Of a stretch of DNA of 64,000 nt, positions 11,291 to 23,280 are shown piece after piece. The notes under the pieces are model-generated. The model was not told the origin of the DNA. It saw only the letters and a program-made list of their open reading frames with translations, and ran no database searches. Numbering within the stretch: the first letter of the stretch is position 1; every line of letters starts with the position of its first letter. Location: the NCBI GenBank assembly GCA_038373865.1, contig JAXGGA010001695.1:1-64000 (forward strand). Reading direction: 5' to 3'. Made by a program: the position numbers and the translations under genes. Origin of the DNA: Uloborus plumipes (taxonomy: Eukaryota; Arthropoda; Arachnida; Araneae; Uloboridae).

Positions 11291-12122
11291 GAAATCATTA
11301 AGTTTGACTTAAGTAGTAAGTATCGGTAAAATTTGTGACCTCTAGGAAGGTTATTAATAATAATAATAAAAAAAAGCAGATGATTTTAAACTGTGTAAAT
11401 AAAGATAACTATAATTTTAAAATAATAAATTTCGACTGAAATTTTAATTGATAAAATTTCTGACTTTTTAAAATCTGATATTACAGATTCATAGATTTTG
11501 CCAGTCATTTTGTTTCCTTTATGTTTGAAAAAAATCAATAGTTTTCTTTCAAATCATGACAGGCATATGGTTCAACCATTCATTTCAAAGATATTATTTA
11601 AAAAAGATAAAGAAAAACACATTTTTATTCTTTAAACTGGATACAAAAAATTGGCCTCTTCATGTATAAATTGTACATTGTGCGCATTGTGAAAAATGGA
11701 GCATTTGAAGTTCCATATAAATAAGTTTGTTTTTAATCTAAGAATCATCATTTTGAGGGTCTTTTCCATACATCTCCATGTGATGCATAATGAGTCTCGA
11801 TGAATATTAAATTAAAATTTTAGTGTATACCTGATATGTACAAAATCTTTATGCTGTGGCTAATTAATGCTATTATAAACAGATAAATTCACTTTATCTA
11901 CCAGTTTGTTGGCTATCTTAGCTACATTAAGAAGATTTTTGCCTCCGGCTCGATCATTGGCTATTCCTAACTCAGGAGTCCATAATAAGGACGAAACTGC
12001 AATCTTAGGATGCTATGATCAAGCTGTGGGTGCATTTGCTTCAGTATATATCAGTTTTGTTCTGCTGGATATTTTGCACACTAGTTGTGCAATGACACAC
12101 CACCTTGTTCGAGTAGTTCTAT
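11291..12122. other. Unassigned stretch between two GATATC-repeat elements
   Basis: An 82-codon plus-strand open frame (11906-12154) lies here but runs into the transposon and has no recognisable motif. No gene is supported. Confidence 0.35.
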
Positions 12123-12544
12123 CCCTAGTAAAAATGACCCATAGAGATCAATAAAAAGAAATTGCATGGGGAAATGGATTACGGATATCAATACGTTGAA
12201 TCCGTAGAGACCTATTGATATCAGTAAAGAACAGAACAAGATCCATAGCATATTTTATTAATATCAATAGAACAACACCGTAGGATCTATAGATATCAAT
12301 AAAGATCCATAGTATCATAGAATAAAACAATGTACGGGGAAATGGCCAACGGATATCAATAGAACTAAATCAGTAGAGATCTAGTGATATCAGTAGAACA
12401 AAACCGTAGAATCTATGGATATCAATAGAGATCCATAGCATCTTGTTCAACTGATATCAGTAGACCACTACTGATTTAGCTCTATTGATATCCGTTGGCC
12501 ATTTCCCGTACAATTTTTTTATTGATCTCTACGGGTCAGTAGGG
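12123..12544. mobile_element. GATATC-repeat inverted-terminal MITE
   Basis: A 422 bp element whose ends are inverted over roughly 75 bp: left CCCTAGTAAAAATGACCC, right GGGTCAGTAGGG. The interior repeats 'ggatatcaatagaac' and 'agatctagtgatatcagtag' words in both orientations, giving many palindromic GATATC sites. The flanks TAGTTCTAT and TAGTTCACA share their first six bases and could be a decayed 9-bp target duplication, as in Mutator-like elements. That last point is tentative. Confidence 0.75.
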
Positions 12545-14739
12545 TAGTTCACAAAGCAATTCTGAGAACATTTTCCAGAACACTTTTTTGGTTCATTATA
12601 TTGTAACGCATTTTATGACGCATGTATTGATTATCTTGTACAATGAATGACTCATGGTCCTTCGTTTAGAACACTTTTTTGGAAACTTTCTGCTGTAAGT
12701 TGGAGCATCTTTGTTTAAAATCAGTTTTTACTGTTATTTTTCACAATAATCTCCAGAGTAGGAGTTAGCTTTTTACCGCTTCTAGGCAACGGACAGCCTA
12801 CTACCATGGAAGGCTATCCTTTTAGCCGTTAGCTGAGATGCAAATGGAGAGTGATTCATTGAAACAAAATTTCCAATAGTATCACATTGTGAGATTCTAT
12901 TGACTTTTTGTTCAAGAAAGTTGTTGAAAATATTTGTGCGGAAGAAAGCAATGCTTTCACAAGTGTACTTAAATGTATTCCCAATCTGTTCTCAAATATG
13001 TTGCTTAACTGTTCTCAGGTGTGTTACCAAGCTCAAATTTAACAAATCTCTTGAGAACAGCACATTCGGAGCAAATTTTAATTCGCTTCAGAGCTCATTC
13101 GGAACACATTTTAGAGCACATTTAGACAACAGAAACATTATTTCTGAATAAAAGTGTTCTTAACGTGTTTCCAATGTGTACTGATTATTCAGTGTAAGAG
13201 TGCAGTTTAAACTTTGAGTTCAAATGTCGAGGTAGTTCCAATGCGGTGATTTTATCTTAACCCTTGAGGAAGGCCTGTCTTTTAAGGGAGCCAGGGGCTC
13301 AATTTCCCCTCCCTCCAGCCCCAGATTTGAGAAATTATTGTATTTACATGCAAGGGGCATGTTTTTTTCTGTTTTTAATGTCATTTGCATTTTGTACACA
13401 CCCTTTGCCCTCCCTCCTGGAAAAGTTCGAAATGACGACCTGATGAACAAAATTCATTTTCGCCAGTTTTATTTCAAAAAAATTCTGAATGTCGTTGCAC
13501 GTGAGTAGTGCGGGATATCAGTAACAAAGATTTTTTAGCCCTGAAAAAAAAAAAAAGTTCTGACAGCCACATCCGCAGTTCTTGAGCTGCATAATTTTAT
13601 GCCGGTGTCCAACGAAGCGTTTTGCCAGAATGCCGATGCAAGATAACACGCAATGCGGCCAGTGTCTATCAAGCCCCTGAAAATGACACCACGCTTAAAT
13701 TTCATTCGCTGCCAGCTATGATGTGAGTAAAGTCATTGGCTCATATTAAACCAACCATGATTCGATGGGATCATTATCGTTGTAGCGTGACCAGGGAACA
13801 GGAGATTAGTTGTTGCGAACTTCCTGCGAGAATCAGCAGCATGAAGCAGGGAGAAAAAAGAACACAAAAGACAAAACAACTGCTATTCAATTCAAATTTT
13901 TTGAGGTCGTGTCAACCTGGTTGTGTCCCCGTTTTAAGGATGCAAAGGATAAAAGTGTCCCTTTTAACGTGTCATGCTTAACAAAGAAATGTAGGATACG
14001 AAACCGTTTAAGTGTTTCAATTTTTGACTTCTGGAGTTTGATCACAATGGATGTGAAAAAAAAATTATTATTATTGTTTAAAACATGAAAAATGAACGGG
14101 AAGCCTGTAACAGGATAAAAGTCGTTTTTCAGTATGTTTCACTGTCCTTCACCTGAAAAGTTTTAAAAGTATTTTAATTTAATTATGAACAAAGGGAGAT
14201 TTTTTTTTTTTTTTTTTTGTAATTTTCCCATTGCGGCACAGAAAGTTGGAAGTTTGGGTCAAACGATATGCTATACAGTTTACTATGCTTTTCTTAGCCC
14301 CAAATTCTAGTTCATGGTCAAAACCTGTTCTTTACTATTACAGAATTTCTCTAGAACGCGTATCCCTAACTTTCTTTAAAAAATCGTATAGTTTTAGCAG
14401 ACAGTAAATTGTTTCAATTATAGCTTATTAATTGGTCAGGATGGTTTGTGACTCTTTCTCTCCTCCAGAAATGTTTCAGAATTTGCCCAAAAGCTATGTG
14501 ATTGATATTACCAGTATGCATAGTAAAATGTAGAAAGCAAAAAATCAATCGCCCATCCCTGGAAAAAATTCTGGATCCTCCCTTGTCCAGCCACCACCGT
14601 TTCCTTACTGTGATTACCAAACAATCAATTTTTCCCCTACTAGCAGAGGTAAATATACCCTAAGCACAACATTCCCTTGTTAAAGACTTGAAAATGCAGG
14701 AAAAAAAGACAAAAACGATAGACATTCTGCTCATTGCGA
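12545..14739. other. Unassigned stretch with one decayed hAT-type MITE
   Basis: No gene is supported. Contents include a repeat at 13270-13442 (listed separately), A- and T-runs at about 13544 and 14197-14218, and short open frames (13736-13981, 13810-14088) without motifs. Confidence 0.35.
13270..13442. mobile_element. Decayed hAT-type MITE (relative of the 59029 element)
   Basis: The order of words matches the better preserved element at 59029-59210: 'tttaagggagc', 'caatttcccct', 'atttacatgcaaggggc', 'ccctttgccctccctcctgg' and 'gaaatgacgacctg'. The termini are AAGGCCTGTC and ATGACGACCTG. I could not read an 8-bp target duplication (ACCCTTGA against ATGAACAA), so the ends have decayed. Confidence 0.65.
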
Positions 14740-15108
14740 CACTGTAAACAATGAATGTTGTTCTTACAACATAATGTAGCTCATTTTTCAGTACTAAACT
14801 GTAAAATTGCTACTTTTAGTGATAAACTGTAAAATTGCTAATTTAACATTTCATTACAGTGTATTTTACTGTTTTAAACTGGAACCTCTGCTGCCAGTAT
14901 TATACTGTTGTTTTGACAGTATAATACAGCTAAATTTTGTGGCAATAAACTTTAAAATTTCTAACTTTACAGTAAGAAACTAAAATTGCTAGCTTTACAG
15001 TTTATTACTGTGCAATTTACAGTTTATTACTGTGCAATTTACAATTTTAAACTGGAACCTTGGCTGCCAGTATTATACTGTAAAAACAGCAGTTCATTTT
15101 TTGCAGTG
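14740..15108. mobile_element. CACTG-family MITE, copy 6
   Basis: A 369 bp copy with CACTG and CAGTG ends flanked by GA on both sides (14738-14739 and 15109-15110). It contains two half-units with the 'ctgccagtattatactg' signature. It is non-coding. Confidence 0.85.
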
Positions 15109-17082
15109 GATGTTTTATAGAAGACATTCAATCTTTAATGGATGTCTAAGTCCTACACTCATAAAAATAAAACTAAAATAAAATAGTAATAAAAAAAACA
15201 TCATACGCAAACTATTGCTTTAAAAGGTTCCTAATGCAAATGCTAAATCACTGCCGCTACTAAATGTTTTAAAATATCCCGGACCTTGCGTATATAGACT
15301 GCATAAGCTACTCGACAGCTATTTAAGATCTTTTTAATAAGTATAGTAATAGTGACAATGGTCGAATATAAAATAATTTTTAACACCATAAATACATATG
15401 GTCATTCATGTTGAGTTAATTGCTGTAATTATTAGCTCTCCGTTATCAATCAAGGAGAGGAAGTCAGAGGTTCGAAGAAAAGATTTCCTTAAAGTGCTAT
15501 TACCTTCCGCTTTCTAGAAGAAGAGAAAAAAAAATCAGTATACTCATCGCTTTTGATACTATTATTGCGTACCTTTGTAGTCTGACAAGGTAATAAAAGA
15601 ACTTAACTTTAATAATTAAAGATGAAGCGGAAATGTCTATGGAGGTGAGAAAGAGGCTGGTTTGTTTCTGAAGTGCTTTTTGTTTCCTTGGACGATGACC
15701 TATGCATGGAAATTTATTATACAGGGGATTTATAAAGTTTTGCAATGATGAAAAAATTTATTTCTTTTAATTTTTCCCATTATTTTATTTTATTTATTTA
15801 TTTTATTTTATTTAGTTATTTATTATTTATTTATTTTTTTTTTTTTTTTTGAAGAACAGCTTCTTGCCAGGCACTAACTTAGCAGAATTTAACACTATAC
15901 TTAAATAAAAAAAATAAAAAAAAAGAAGAAAGAAAGGAAAGAAAAGAAATTTTATGGACTTGAATTCCAATCCATAACACAAGTTTAATGAAAGTGAAAA
16001 ACATACTTTGACTGGACTCTTTAACCCGTTAAGGACTATAATAGACCGTACGTATCCCCTGAGTTTGACATTTAAATTAACGAAAAAAAAAAAGAATGTA
16101 AATAATTGAAAACATATGGGTGTTTCTCTGTTAACTCGTAATGGCTGCCCGGGCAGAGTATTTTAAAAATAATGAAGTGTAATAAAATAATTATCTCTCA
16201 TAATTCAAATAAAGCATTAATACTTTGCTCTCTAATTCTATTTGGAGATATAACAATTTATTTTTTTTCTAGAAATTATCTAAGCACCAAAAAAACTGTC
16301 ACTTGACTGTCCCAATCCCATATAGTCTAACACTTAAATGCAATGTTTCAGAAAACCTATTAACACTACACAAATTTGGCAATTGATATCTCAAACTAGA
16401 GTAATGCAACAAAAAGTTTTTTATGAAATAAAGTCTAATTACGTATTTCTAAAACTTAAAATTGTGATGTAAGTTTTGTCCGGAGTTTTCTCAAACTGTC
16501 CCCTGCACAGATTCAAAGCTGCATTATAAAAAATCTGTTACTCTTGCAAATATTTTTTGGCATGAAGTTTAAGTTAATCAGTGTGAATTTGTCGAAATTG
16601 CGGAGAACGGTGTTGAAACACCACTTTCTTTACTTTCAGAGCCACATTTGTGATGAAAGTATGCATCTGGGTCGTTGCAAAAACAGTCCTCTGGTAAGTG
16701 ATTTTATTAATATTAATTAGTTTAATCAGGAGTCCCTTGCCCAGTTGTACTAGGCAGGGGACTTGCTCCCTTTCATGATTTACCAGAAAAATACAAATTT
16801 CAATCGGTCCTCTTTCAAAAAAGTAATATATTCATTTCCCGAGCAATAGTATTATAATTAAACAAATATTTCAAAAAAACATGCCCGGACAGATTCTGTG
16901 GAAAATAACGAGTTTACAAAGAACCTCCCACACATTTATTTCTTGTTGTTGAGATAAGTTACATCAAATTATAATTAAATATTAGTTTTTAAAACGCAAG
17001 TTAATATTAAAAATTAAAACTTTATACTGTGATGTTATTTATGTTAAAAAAAATCTCAAATTTTCAGATTCAATCTAAAAAC
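15109..17082. other. Unassigned AT-rich stretch
   Basis: No gene is supported. It contains a TTTA/TATTT-type simple repeat at about 15781-15850 and A-rich tracts after it. A word group near 16027 ('cccgttaaggactataatag' followed by 'accgtacg') is loosely similar to segments of the duplication at 17.1-17.95 kb. Confidence 0.35.
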
Positions 17083-17951
17083 GTACGGTTCTGAAAGGAC
17101 TACACAACTCTATTACTGCTTTCAACCCACCACTAACTTCATATCGTGACATAAGCGTCTATTGTTTGCAATGGCAGTTACAAATCACCTAAGCTAAATT
17201 TGTTGTAATTTCTATTATTTTGCTTGCTGATAATTTAGCAATTCAACTAATTTTTTTCCTCTCTTACAAAAAAGAATCATGCTCCTATTAAACTTACTTG
17301 ACAAGTATTAAAGGCAAAATTACAATTAACTCTTAGCTCGTTTGACACATAAAAAGCTCGGAAGCAAAACAAGACGAGCTACTGCAGAAGTTGCCAATTC
17401 ATAACACATTTTTTACTACTTTAAAGACCATGGGCCATACGTGCCCTTAGGTTCTACATTTATTCCATAAACTTATCGAATGCAAGATATTTGTTCCCTG
17501 TTATTGAAACAAAAGACATTAAAATGTTAGTATTAGTTTTTAGTATTAGTTAGGAAACGTTATTGCCAAAATATGCACTTCACATTTTCACCTCAAATAC
17601 ATCGCAAAATTCCACTCTACCGCAAAGCATATGGTCCTGAAAGGATTAAAAGGAAACCCAAATCTGTTGCTGTTCTCAACCCCATTAATTTCATATCGTG
17701 ACATAGACAAAGGCGTCTATTGTTTGCAATGGAAATTACAAATCACAAAAGCTAAATGTGTTTGTAATTTCTATTATTTTGCTTACCAATAACTTAGCAC
17801 CTCAATTCATTTTTTTTCTCTCACTTGAACAAGAAGGAATCATGCTGATATTAAATTCACATGACAAGTATAAAAGGCAAAGTTACAATTAACTCCTAGC
17901 TCGCTTGACACTTAAAAAGCTCGGAAGCAAAACAAGACGAGCTCCTGCAAA
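17083..17951. repeat. Two diverged direct repeats, period about 540 bp
   Basis: The segments at about 17083-17392 and 17622-17951 align over their whole length with small indels. Shared words include 'catatcgtgacata', 'gcgtctattgtttgcaatgg', 'gtaatttctattattttgct' and, at the end, 'aaaaagctcggaagcaaaac'. I recognise no coding sequence or transposon ends, so this is a tandem duplication of unknown content. Confidence 0.7.
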
Positions 17952-18361
17952 AGCACCCCTTGCGTAACCGGCAAGTCAAGCGTTTCCAACACGCCGAGAC
18001 CGCGGGGTCCATTTAAGTGGATTTTTCAAGTTAATGACAAGGCCCTAATTACACCCCAATTACGACGGAACCTTCACGCGCCTAACGCCTTCAAGTTGTC
18101 AGCATGACGGTGCGTGCGTTTGATGATGATAGGCCGGGATTGCTCTCGAAAGCCACCGGGTTGATGTTTCGCGCGAAAAATTATCACCTCACTCGAGCAT
18201 AAAGGTTGTGAATGACACATGGCAAGAGTTGTGCTCTAGAAATGCAGCCGATGAATTATTAATCTGAATTCCGTGAGTTGGTTCTATGAACGGTCCAACT
18301 GAAAAGGTGTGGCTTTGATTTTTTTTTTTTTTTTTTTTTGTCTTTGAACTTTAAGATGCAA

Positions 18362-18767
18362 CGCTGTAAAAAATTGATGTTGCTTTTTACAGTATAATAA
18401 ATACAGCGAATTTTATAATAACAAACTGTAAAAAATTTTAATTTTACAGTAATAAACTGTAAAATTGCTAATTTTCACTAACAAACTGTAAAATTACTGC
18501 TTTACACTTACAAACTGTGAAATTGCTAATTTTACAGTTTATTACTGTTCATTTTACAGTTTTAAACTGGAACCTCTGCTGCCAGTATTATACTGTTTTT
18601 TTACAGTATAATACAACTAAATTTTACGGCAATAGACTAACATTTCGCTAATAAACAGTAAAATTGGTAACTTTACAGTTCATTACTTTGTGTTTTTTTT
18701 TAGTTTTAAACTGGAACTTCTGCTGCCAGTATTATACTGTAAAATCAACACTTTATTTTTTGCAGTG
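18362..18767. mobile_element. CACTG-family MITE, copy 7, with empty site
   Basis: A 406 bp copy (CGCTG left, CAGTG right) flanked by AA on both sides (18360-18361 and 18768-18769). The second unit of the surrounding duplication reads 'aaaatacaagtgatggcaac' at the equivalent place, with a single AA. This matches insertion with a 2-bp duplication. It is a strong internal control for the family's boundaries. Confidence 0.9.
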
Positions 18768-18841
18768 AAGTGATGACAACAAATTTCAAGCCTTAGAAAG
18801 TGAGAAATTACGTAACGTAAGCACGCACATATGCATAGATA

Positions 18842-18979
18842 CAAGGAAACCAAGATTTTACGTTTTTCAAGGGGCTGGATGAAAAAAATGTAAACTACGG
18901 AAATAAATAGGAAGCACCGGCTAACGAAACCAGCTGAAAAACACGTTAAAACCGTAGACATAAAATCGGGGTTTCACTG
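18842..18979. mobile_element. 138 bp TA-flanked MITE with CAGTGAAACCCCGA ends
   Basis: It is flanked by TA (18840-18841 and 18980-18981). The right end reads 'aaaatcggggtttcactg' and the left reads 'caaggaaaccaagatttta', its diverged inverted copy. A related left end, CAGGGAAACCCCGATTTTAC, sits at 19358 in the second duplication unit. The shape resembles pogo/Tigger MITEs. Non-coding. Confidence 0.65.
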
Positions 18980-20025
18980 TATATGATGTCAGAAAATAGT
19001 GTTTGGCTTAAGGGAAAACGTTAAGAGTTAAGCTCTTAGTTGCACTAAATTTGGTATTTAGATTGGTCTCAAAAGCCTCCGGGTTGATGTTTCGTGGGAA
19101 AAATTATCACCTCTCTCTCGAGCATAAAGGCTGGGAGTGACACATGGTAAGAGCACGTTCTAGAAATGCAGCCGATGAATTATTAATCTGAATTTGGTGA
19201 GTTGGTTCTTTGACAACGACAAAACTGAAAAGATGTGGCTGTGATTTCTTTTTAATATCTTCGAATTTCAAAATACAAGTGATGGCAACAAATCCCTAGC
19301 CATGCAAAATACGACATTAAGTAACGTAAACACGCACATATATAAATCATACACATACAGGGAAACCCCGATTTTACGTTTTTCTACCGATTCACCCTGT
19401 TTTACGGTATACAAGCACATGATTTACCAAAGTGAAAGACTTAGGAGTGTAAATAGATAGTATGTCTACACCAAATTTAAGCAGATTGCTTATAAATTTG
19501 AAAAAAAAAGGTCATAGAGTACCAAAGTTCATACTGTAAAACGGAGTGAATCGGTTCGTTTTTTGATTTTGATCGTAAAAAAAATAGTTAAAAGATTTTT
19601 ATTTTTATTTGATTTTTTGAGTAAACTTTGGTCTTGCTTTGCTTTTGATATTCCAGGCAAAGGCAAAACATATTGAACAGTTTTTATTTATATATATAAT
19701 GATTTAGAGTTGTTCGGATTCACCTCTCTGATAGGGGTGAATCGGAAAATTTGTTTTTTTTTTTTTTCAATTTAACCTATAACAGGTCTCACAAATATTA
19801 GTAATAGTGATGGGGGAGAGTAAGATAACAGACAGTTATTGTCAAATAAAAGTTTATTTTCTATACCAGCAAACTTATTATTTAGTTTTTTCATAACATA
19901 TTTTGGGGTGAACGCTGCCTTTTCTTTAGTTTATTGGAATCTCTGGGTTTTGGAGATCGTCCTGCAAGATTTTCCCGCGTATTTATCGCTGTCTGTGTGC
20001 TGGACGTTTGTACATAGTCTATATA

Positions 20026-21461
20026 CACTGGCGGAAAAAAAAATCCCAACACCAAGACAGACTTGTGTTAGATAAACGAAATTTGGTAGGCGTGTTTATA
20101 CAACTGAAAGATGACATCGATTGAAATTTTATGTTCCGCGCATAAGCGTGGCGCAGCTGGCGTCACTCAGAACATGCAAATAAGGCTTGTTTTAAAAGCG
20201 TGCTGTGAAGCTCGTGTGTATTATTTTTCCGTGAAATTGGACGAATTGCGTTCATGTTAGCCAGGAATACCTTTTAAGAAGACGAAGAAGCAATTTTCAA
20301 CAGCTCACCGAGTTTAAACGAGGTCGTACAAATTGGCTACGAGAAGGTGGATTTTTATTTCGCGATATTGCAGAAAGACTTGGGTGGGAATGTTTCCACC
20401 ATGCATGATCATTGGAAGCTATGGGCAAAGGATGGTACTACCTCAAGAAGATCGAGTTCCGAGCTGCCACGTGGCACGAATGAGAAGGAAGATCGCCGAA
20501 TCTTGCTTACGGCTGTGGCGCATCGTACTGCATCTGCGGCTGACATTCGAGCTGCAGTTGGTACCGTCGTGACCCCAAGGAACGGTAAGAAACTGTTTAC
20601 TTCAAGGACAGCTCCGAGCCAGGCAGCCTGTAGCCGGTATTCCATTGACTGCAAACCATTGCCTTTTCCGACGGCAGTGGTGCCACGACAGAGCTCACTG
20701 AAGGTCTGAGTGGAGATCTGTTGTAATTTTTGATGAAAACAGATTCTGAATTAGTGCCAGTGGTGGCTGTATATTGGTCAGAAGGAGGCTAGGGGACCGC
20801 CTGCATCCAAGCGGTTTACGGCCTAGACACACGGGACTCACACCTGGAGTTATGGTCAGTGGAGCAATTTCCTACGACAGCAGGGGCATTCTTGTGGTTA
20901 AACCCAAACTCACTGACTGAAAATTTGTCGTCAGCCTGTTAATTTAACCAGTAGTACAGCCCTTCATGAGTAGCATTCAAGGGGGCGTTTTCCAACCGGA
21001 TAACGCTCGCCCTCACATCGCTGCTGTAACGCAATGTGCTCTACAGAGTTCTGACATCTTACCATGACCTGCAAAATCACCAGGTCTGTCTCCAATTGAT
21101 AACGTATGGGATATCATGGGATGGCACCTCGAGCATCATCCACAGTCAGCAATGACGGTCCTAGTATTGACACAGCAAGGCAAGTGCAACAAGCATGGAA
21201 CTCCATACCACAAAGTGACATTCGGCACCTGTGTGACATAATGCATGCACGCTGGCAGGCTTGCCTTCAAAATTCTGGAGGTTACACCCTCTATTAAATG
21301 AACATAATTTCACGTGTGCACAGCATTTTCTTGAGCTTAAATTAGCCAGTGATCTTGTACATTTAATCAATTAAACATGTTAACTAGACAATTGCATTAC
21401 CCAAATTTCATTACTCTACAGCAATTTTTTCTTGGTGTTGGGTTTTTTTTTCCCGCCAGTG
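20026..21461 (+). mobile_element. Tc1-like transposon
   Basis: A 1436 bp element flanked by TA (20024-20025 and 21462-21463) with terminal inverted repeats of about 31 bp beginning CACTGGCGG and containing CCCAACACCAAG. It encodes one decayed transposase (separate entry). The insertion site is confirmed because the flanks rejoin into the sequence seen uninterrupted at about 55000 in the other pogo-like copy. Confidence 0.92.
20254..21297 (+). pseudogene. Tc1/mariner transposase pseudogene
   Basis: The transposase is readable only by moving between frames. The N-terminal DNA-binding part lies at about 20305-20580, with FRDIAERLGW in one frame and KDLGGNVSTMHDHWKLWAKDG in another. The first catalytic Asp is in VVIFDEN at about 20720. 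DNARPH lies at about 21000 and a C-terminal block, WNSIPQSDIRHLCDIM, at about 21197-21245, ending at the stop at 21295. Numerous frameshifts and stops break it, and the Glu position reads as Asp (SPIDNVWD), so it cannot be active. If the frame is followed, the last two acidic residues are separated by 32 residues. Confidence 0.88.
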
Positions 21462-21703
21462 TATCTCCCCCTCCCCATGTACTTTAAGTAAAACGAAGTC
21501 TTCTGGAGCAGAAATCTTTTTTAATTTGAAATTTGCTGTCATTCTAACACTGCAAAAAAAATCTGTTGTTTTTATAGTATAATACTGACAGCAGATGTTC
21601 CAGTTTAAAGCTAAAAGCACAGTAATAAAATGTAAAACGAGCTTTTTTACAGTTTATCACTGTAGAACTAGCAATTTTACAGTTAATACTGTAAAATTAG
21701 TAA

Positions 21704-23280
21704 TCTACTTATATTAAAAACTGAGTATCTTTCTAACTATCTTTCTTTCTATCTTTCTAACTATCTTTCTATGTCACGCTTCTTTCTCCTGAACGCCAAT
21801 GACCTGAAAGTCGAACCAGGTACCGATAGATAGGTAATTTTTCAGGCTTCATTAGTTTCAATTGATATAATTATACGATTTTAATTAGCGAAGATATCAA
21901 TTAATAAGTAGTCAAGTTTAAAGCGATTAAGCCTAATAAATGATTAAACTTCCAAGACATTTTTTCTTACCGTTGCCATTTTGAATTAAAACGTTAATTA
22001 AATTATTGAACTATTTAAAATTCCAAGATATTTATTTCTTTCCGTTGCGATTTTAAGGCAGGAATTCAAGTGAAACACGGACGATCGCAACTCACCAATG
22101 CAATCGCAAATTCCAAAATTTGGATTCAAGTGAAACGAATTCACTTGCTTCGACTTACAGTAGCGGTTGCAATATGCGATCGCCTCGAAGCGACTGCAAT
22201 GGTGTTTCACTTGAATTCGGCCCTAAATTAAAACGTTAATTAAATTGAACTTTTTAAAATGAAAGAGTGTTATTTTTTTCCATTGTCATTTTAAATACGT
22301 GTTATAACAAAGTTCTAACAATTGTTTTTATTCTAATTATTAATGACACATTTTTTCTCAGGTACCATTTTGAAAATGTGTTTTTAAATAAAATTGCAAT
22401 TGCTGTTTTTAGAAGGGACTTTTTCTGGCTGCGATCCATAAGTAGTCAAATTTAAAGCGAATGTTTAATTAATAAGTAGTCAAATTTAAAGCGATTAAGC
22501 CTAATTAATGATTAAACTTCCAAGACATTTTTTCTTACCGTTGCCATTTTGAATTAAAACGTTAATTAAATTATTGAACTATTTAAAATTCCAAGATATT
22601 TATTTCTTTCCGTTGCGATTTTGAATTAAAACGTTAATTAAGTTGAACTTTTTAAAATGAAAGAGTGTTATTTTTTTCATTGTCATTTTGAATACGTGTT
22701 ATAACAAACTTCTAACAATTGTTTTTATTCTAATTATTAATGACATATTTTTTCTCAGGTACCATTTTGAAAATGTGTTTTTAAATAAAATTGCAATTGC
22801 TGTTTTTAGAAGGGACTTTTTCTGGCTTCGATCCAAATATTAAAAGAACTTTTTCGTTTAGAATTTTGCAATTAATTTTACCGGAAGAAAGCGGTTTGGA
22901 AATAATTGTTTTTGGAAAGGAATTTTATTTGTAATTTAGGGAGAGTGCTAAGTATGCGCTACTTGACATCGTCTTTAGTTTTGAGGAAGCATGTGCAAAT
23001 AATTCGATTGATTCTTTGATGCAGGAAAGCTTTTTAGCGAGCCGCTTTAGCGGTGAGTAGTTTATTAAACTTTTCCTTGGTACTTTAAAGGCGAGCCGCC
23101 TTGGCGGCGAGTAGTGAATTGAAACTTTCCTCGCTACTGTAAAGGCGAGCCGCCTTGACGGCGAGTAAACTGTTTAAACTTTCCTCATTTCCTTAAAGGC
23201 GAGCCGCCTTGGTGGCGAGTAGTTTTCTCAAACTGCCTTCACTACATTACAGCCCGTGCAACGCCGGGCTACGCAGCTAG
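21704..23280 (+). mobile_element. Non-autonomous Helitron
   Basis: A 1577 bp element starts TC after A and ends CTAG before T, as Helitrons do, with no target duplication. Near the 3' end a hairpin, AGCCCG-loop-CGGGCT (23251-23270), is followed by ACGCAG and CTAG. Both flanks rejoin into a normal CACTG-family interior. There is no Rep/helicase reading frame. Inside are a TCTTTCTAACTA simple repeat near the 5' end, an internal duplication (about 21894-22440 and 22466-22835), and four units of a GCGAGCCGCCTT word near 23036-23220. Confidence 0.88.
22057..22223. mobile_element. Harbinger-type MITE inside the Helitron
   Basis: A 167 bp insert flanked by TAA (22054-22056 and 22224-22226), with inverted ends carrying GAATTCAAGTGAAACA. 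The second internal repeat of the Helitron (near 22616-22627) lacks it and reads 'gcgattttgaattaaaac', giving an empty site. The 3-bp TAA duplication and GG(G)C ends fit PIF/Harbinger MITEs. Confidence 0.85.

Larger units (their letters stand above)
18145..19400. repeat. Two direct repeats, period about 930 bp
   Basis: Unit 1 (about 18145-18880) and unit 2 (about 19065-19390) share 'gggttgatgtttcg', 'aaaaattatcacctc', 'tcgagcataaagg' and 'gcagccgatgaattattaat'. Unit 1 is interrupted by a CACTG element at 18362-18767. Unit 2 preserves the uninterrupted site, which helps define that element's ends. No reading frame spans the units. Confidence 0.7.
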
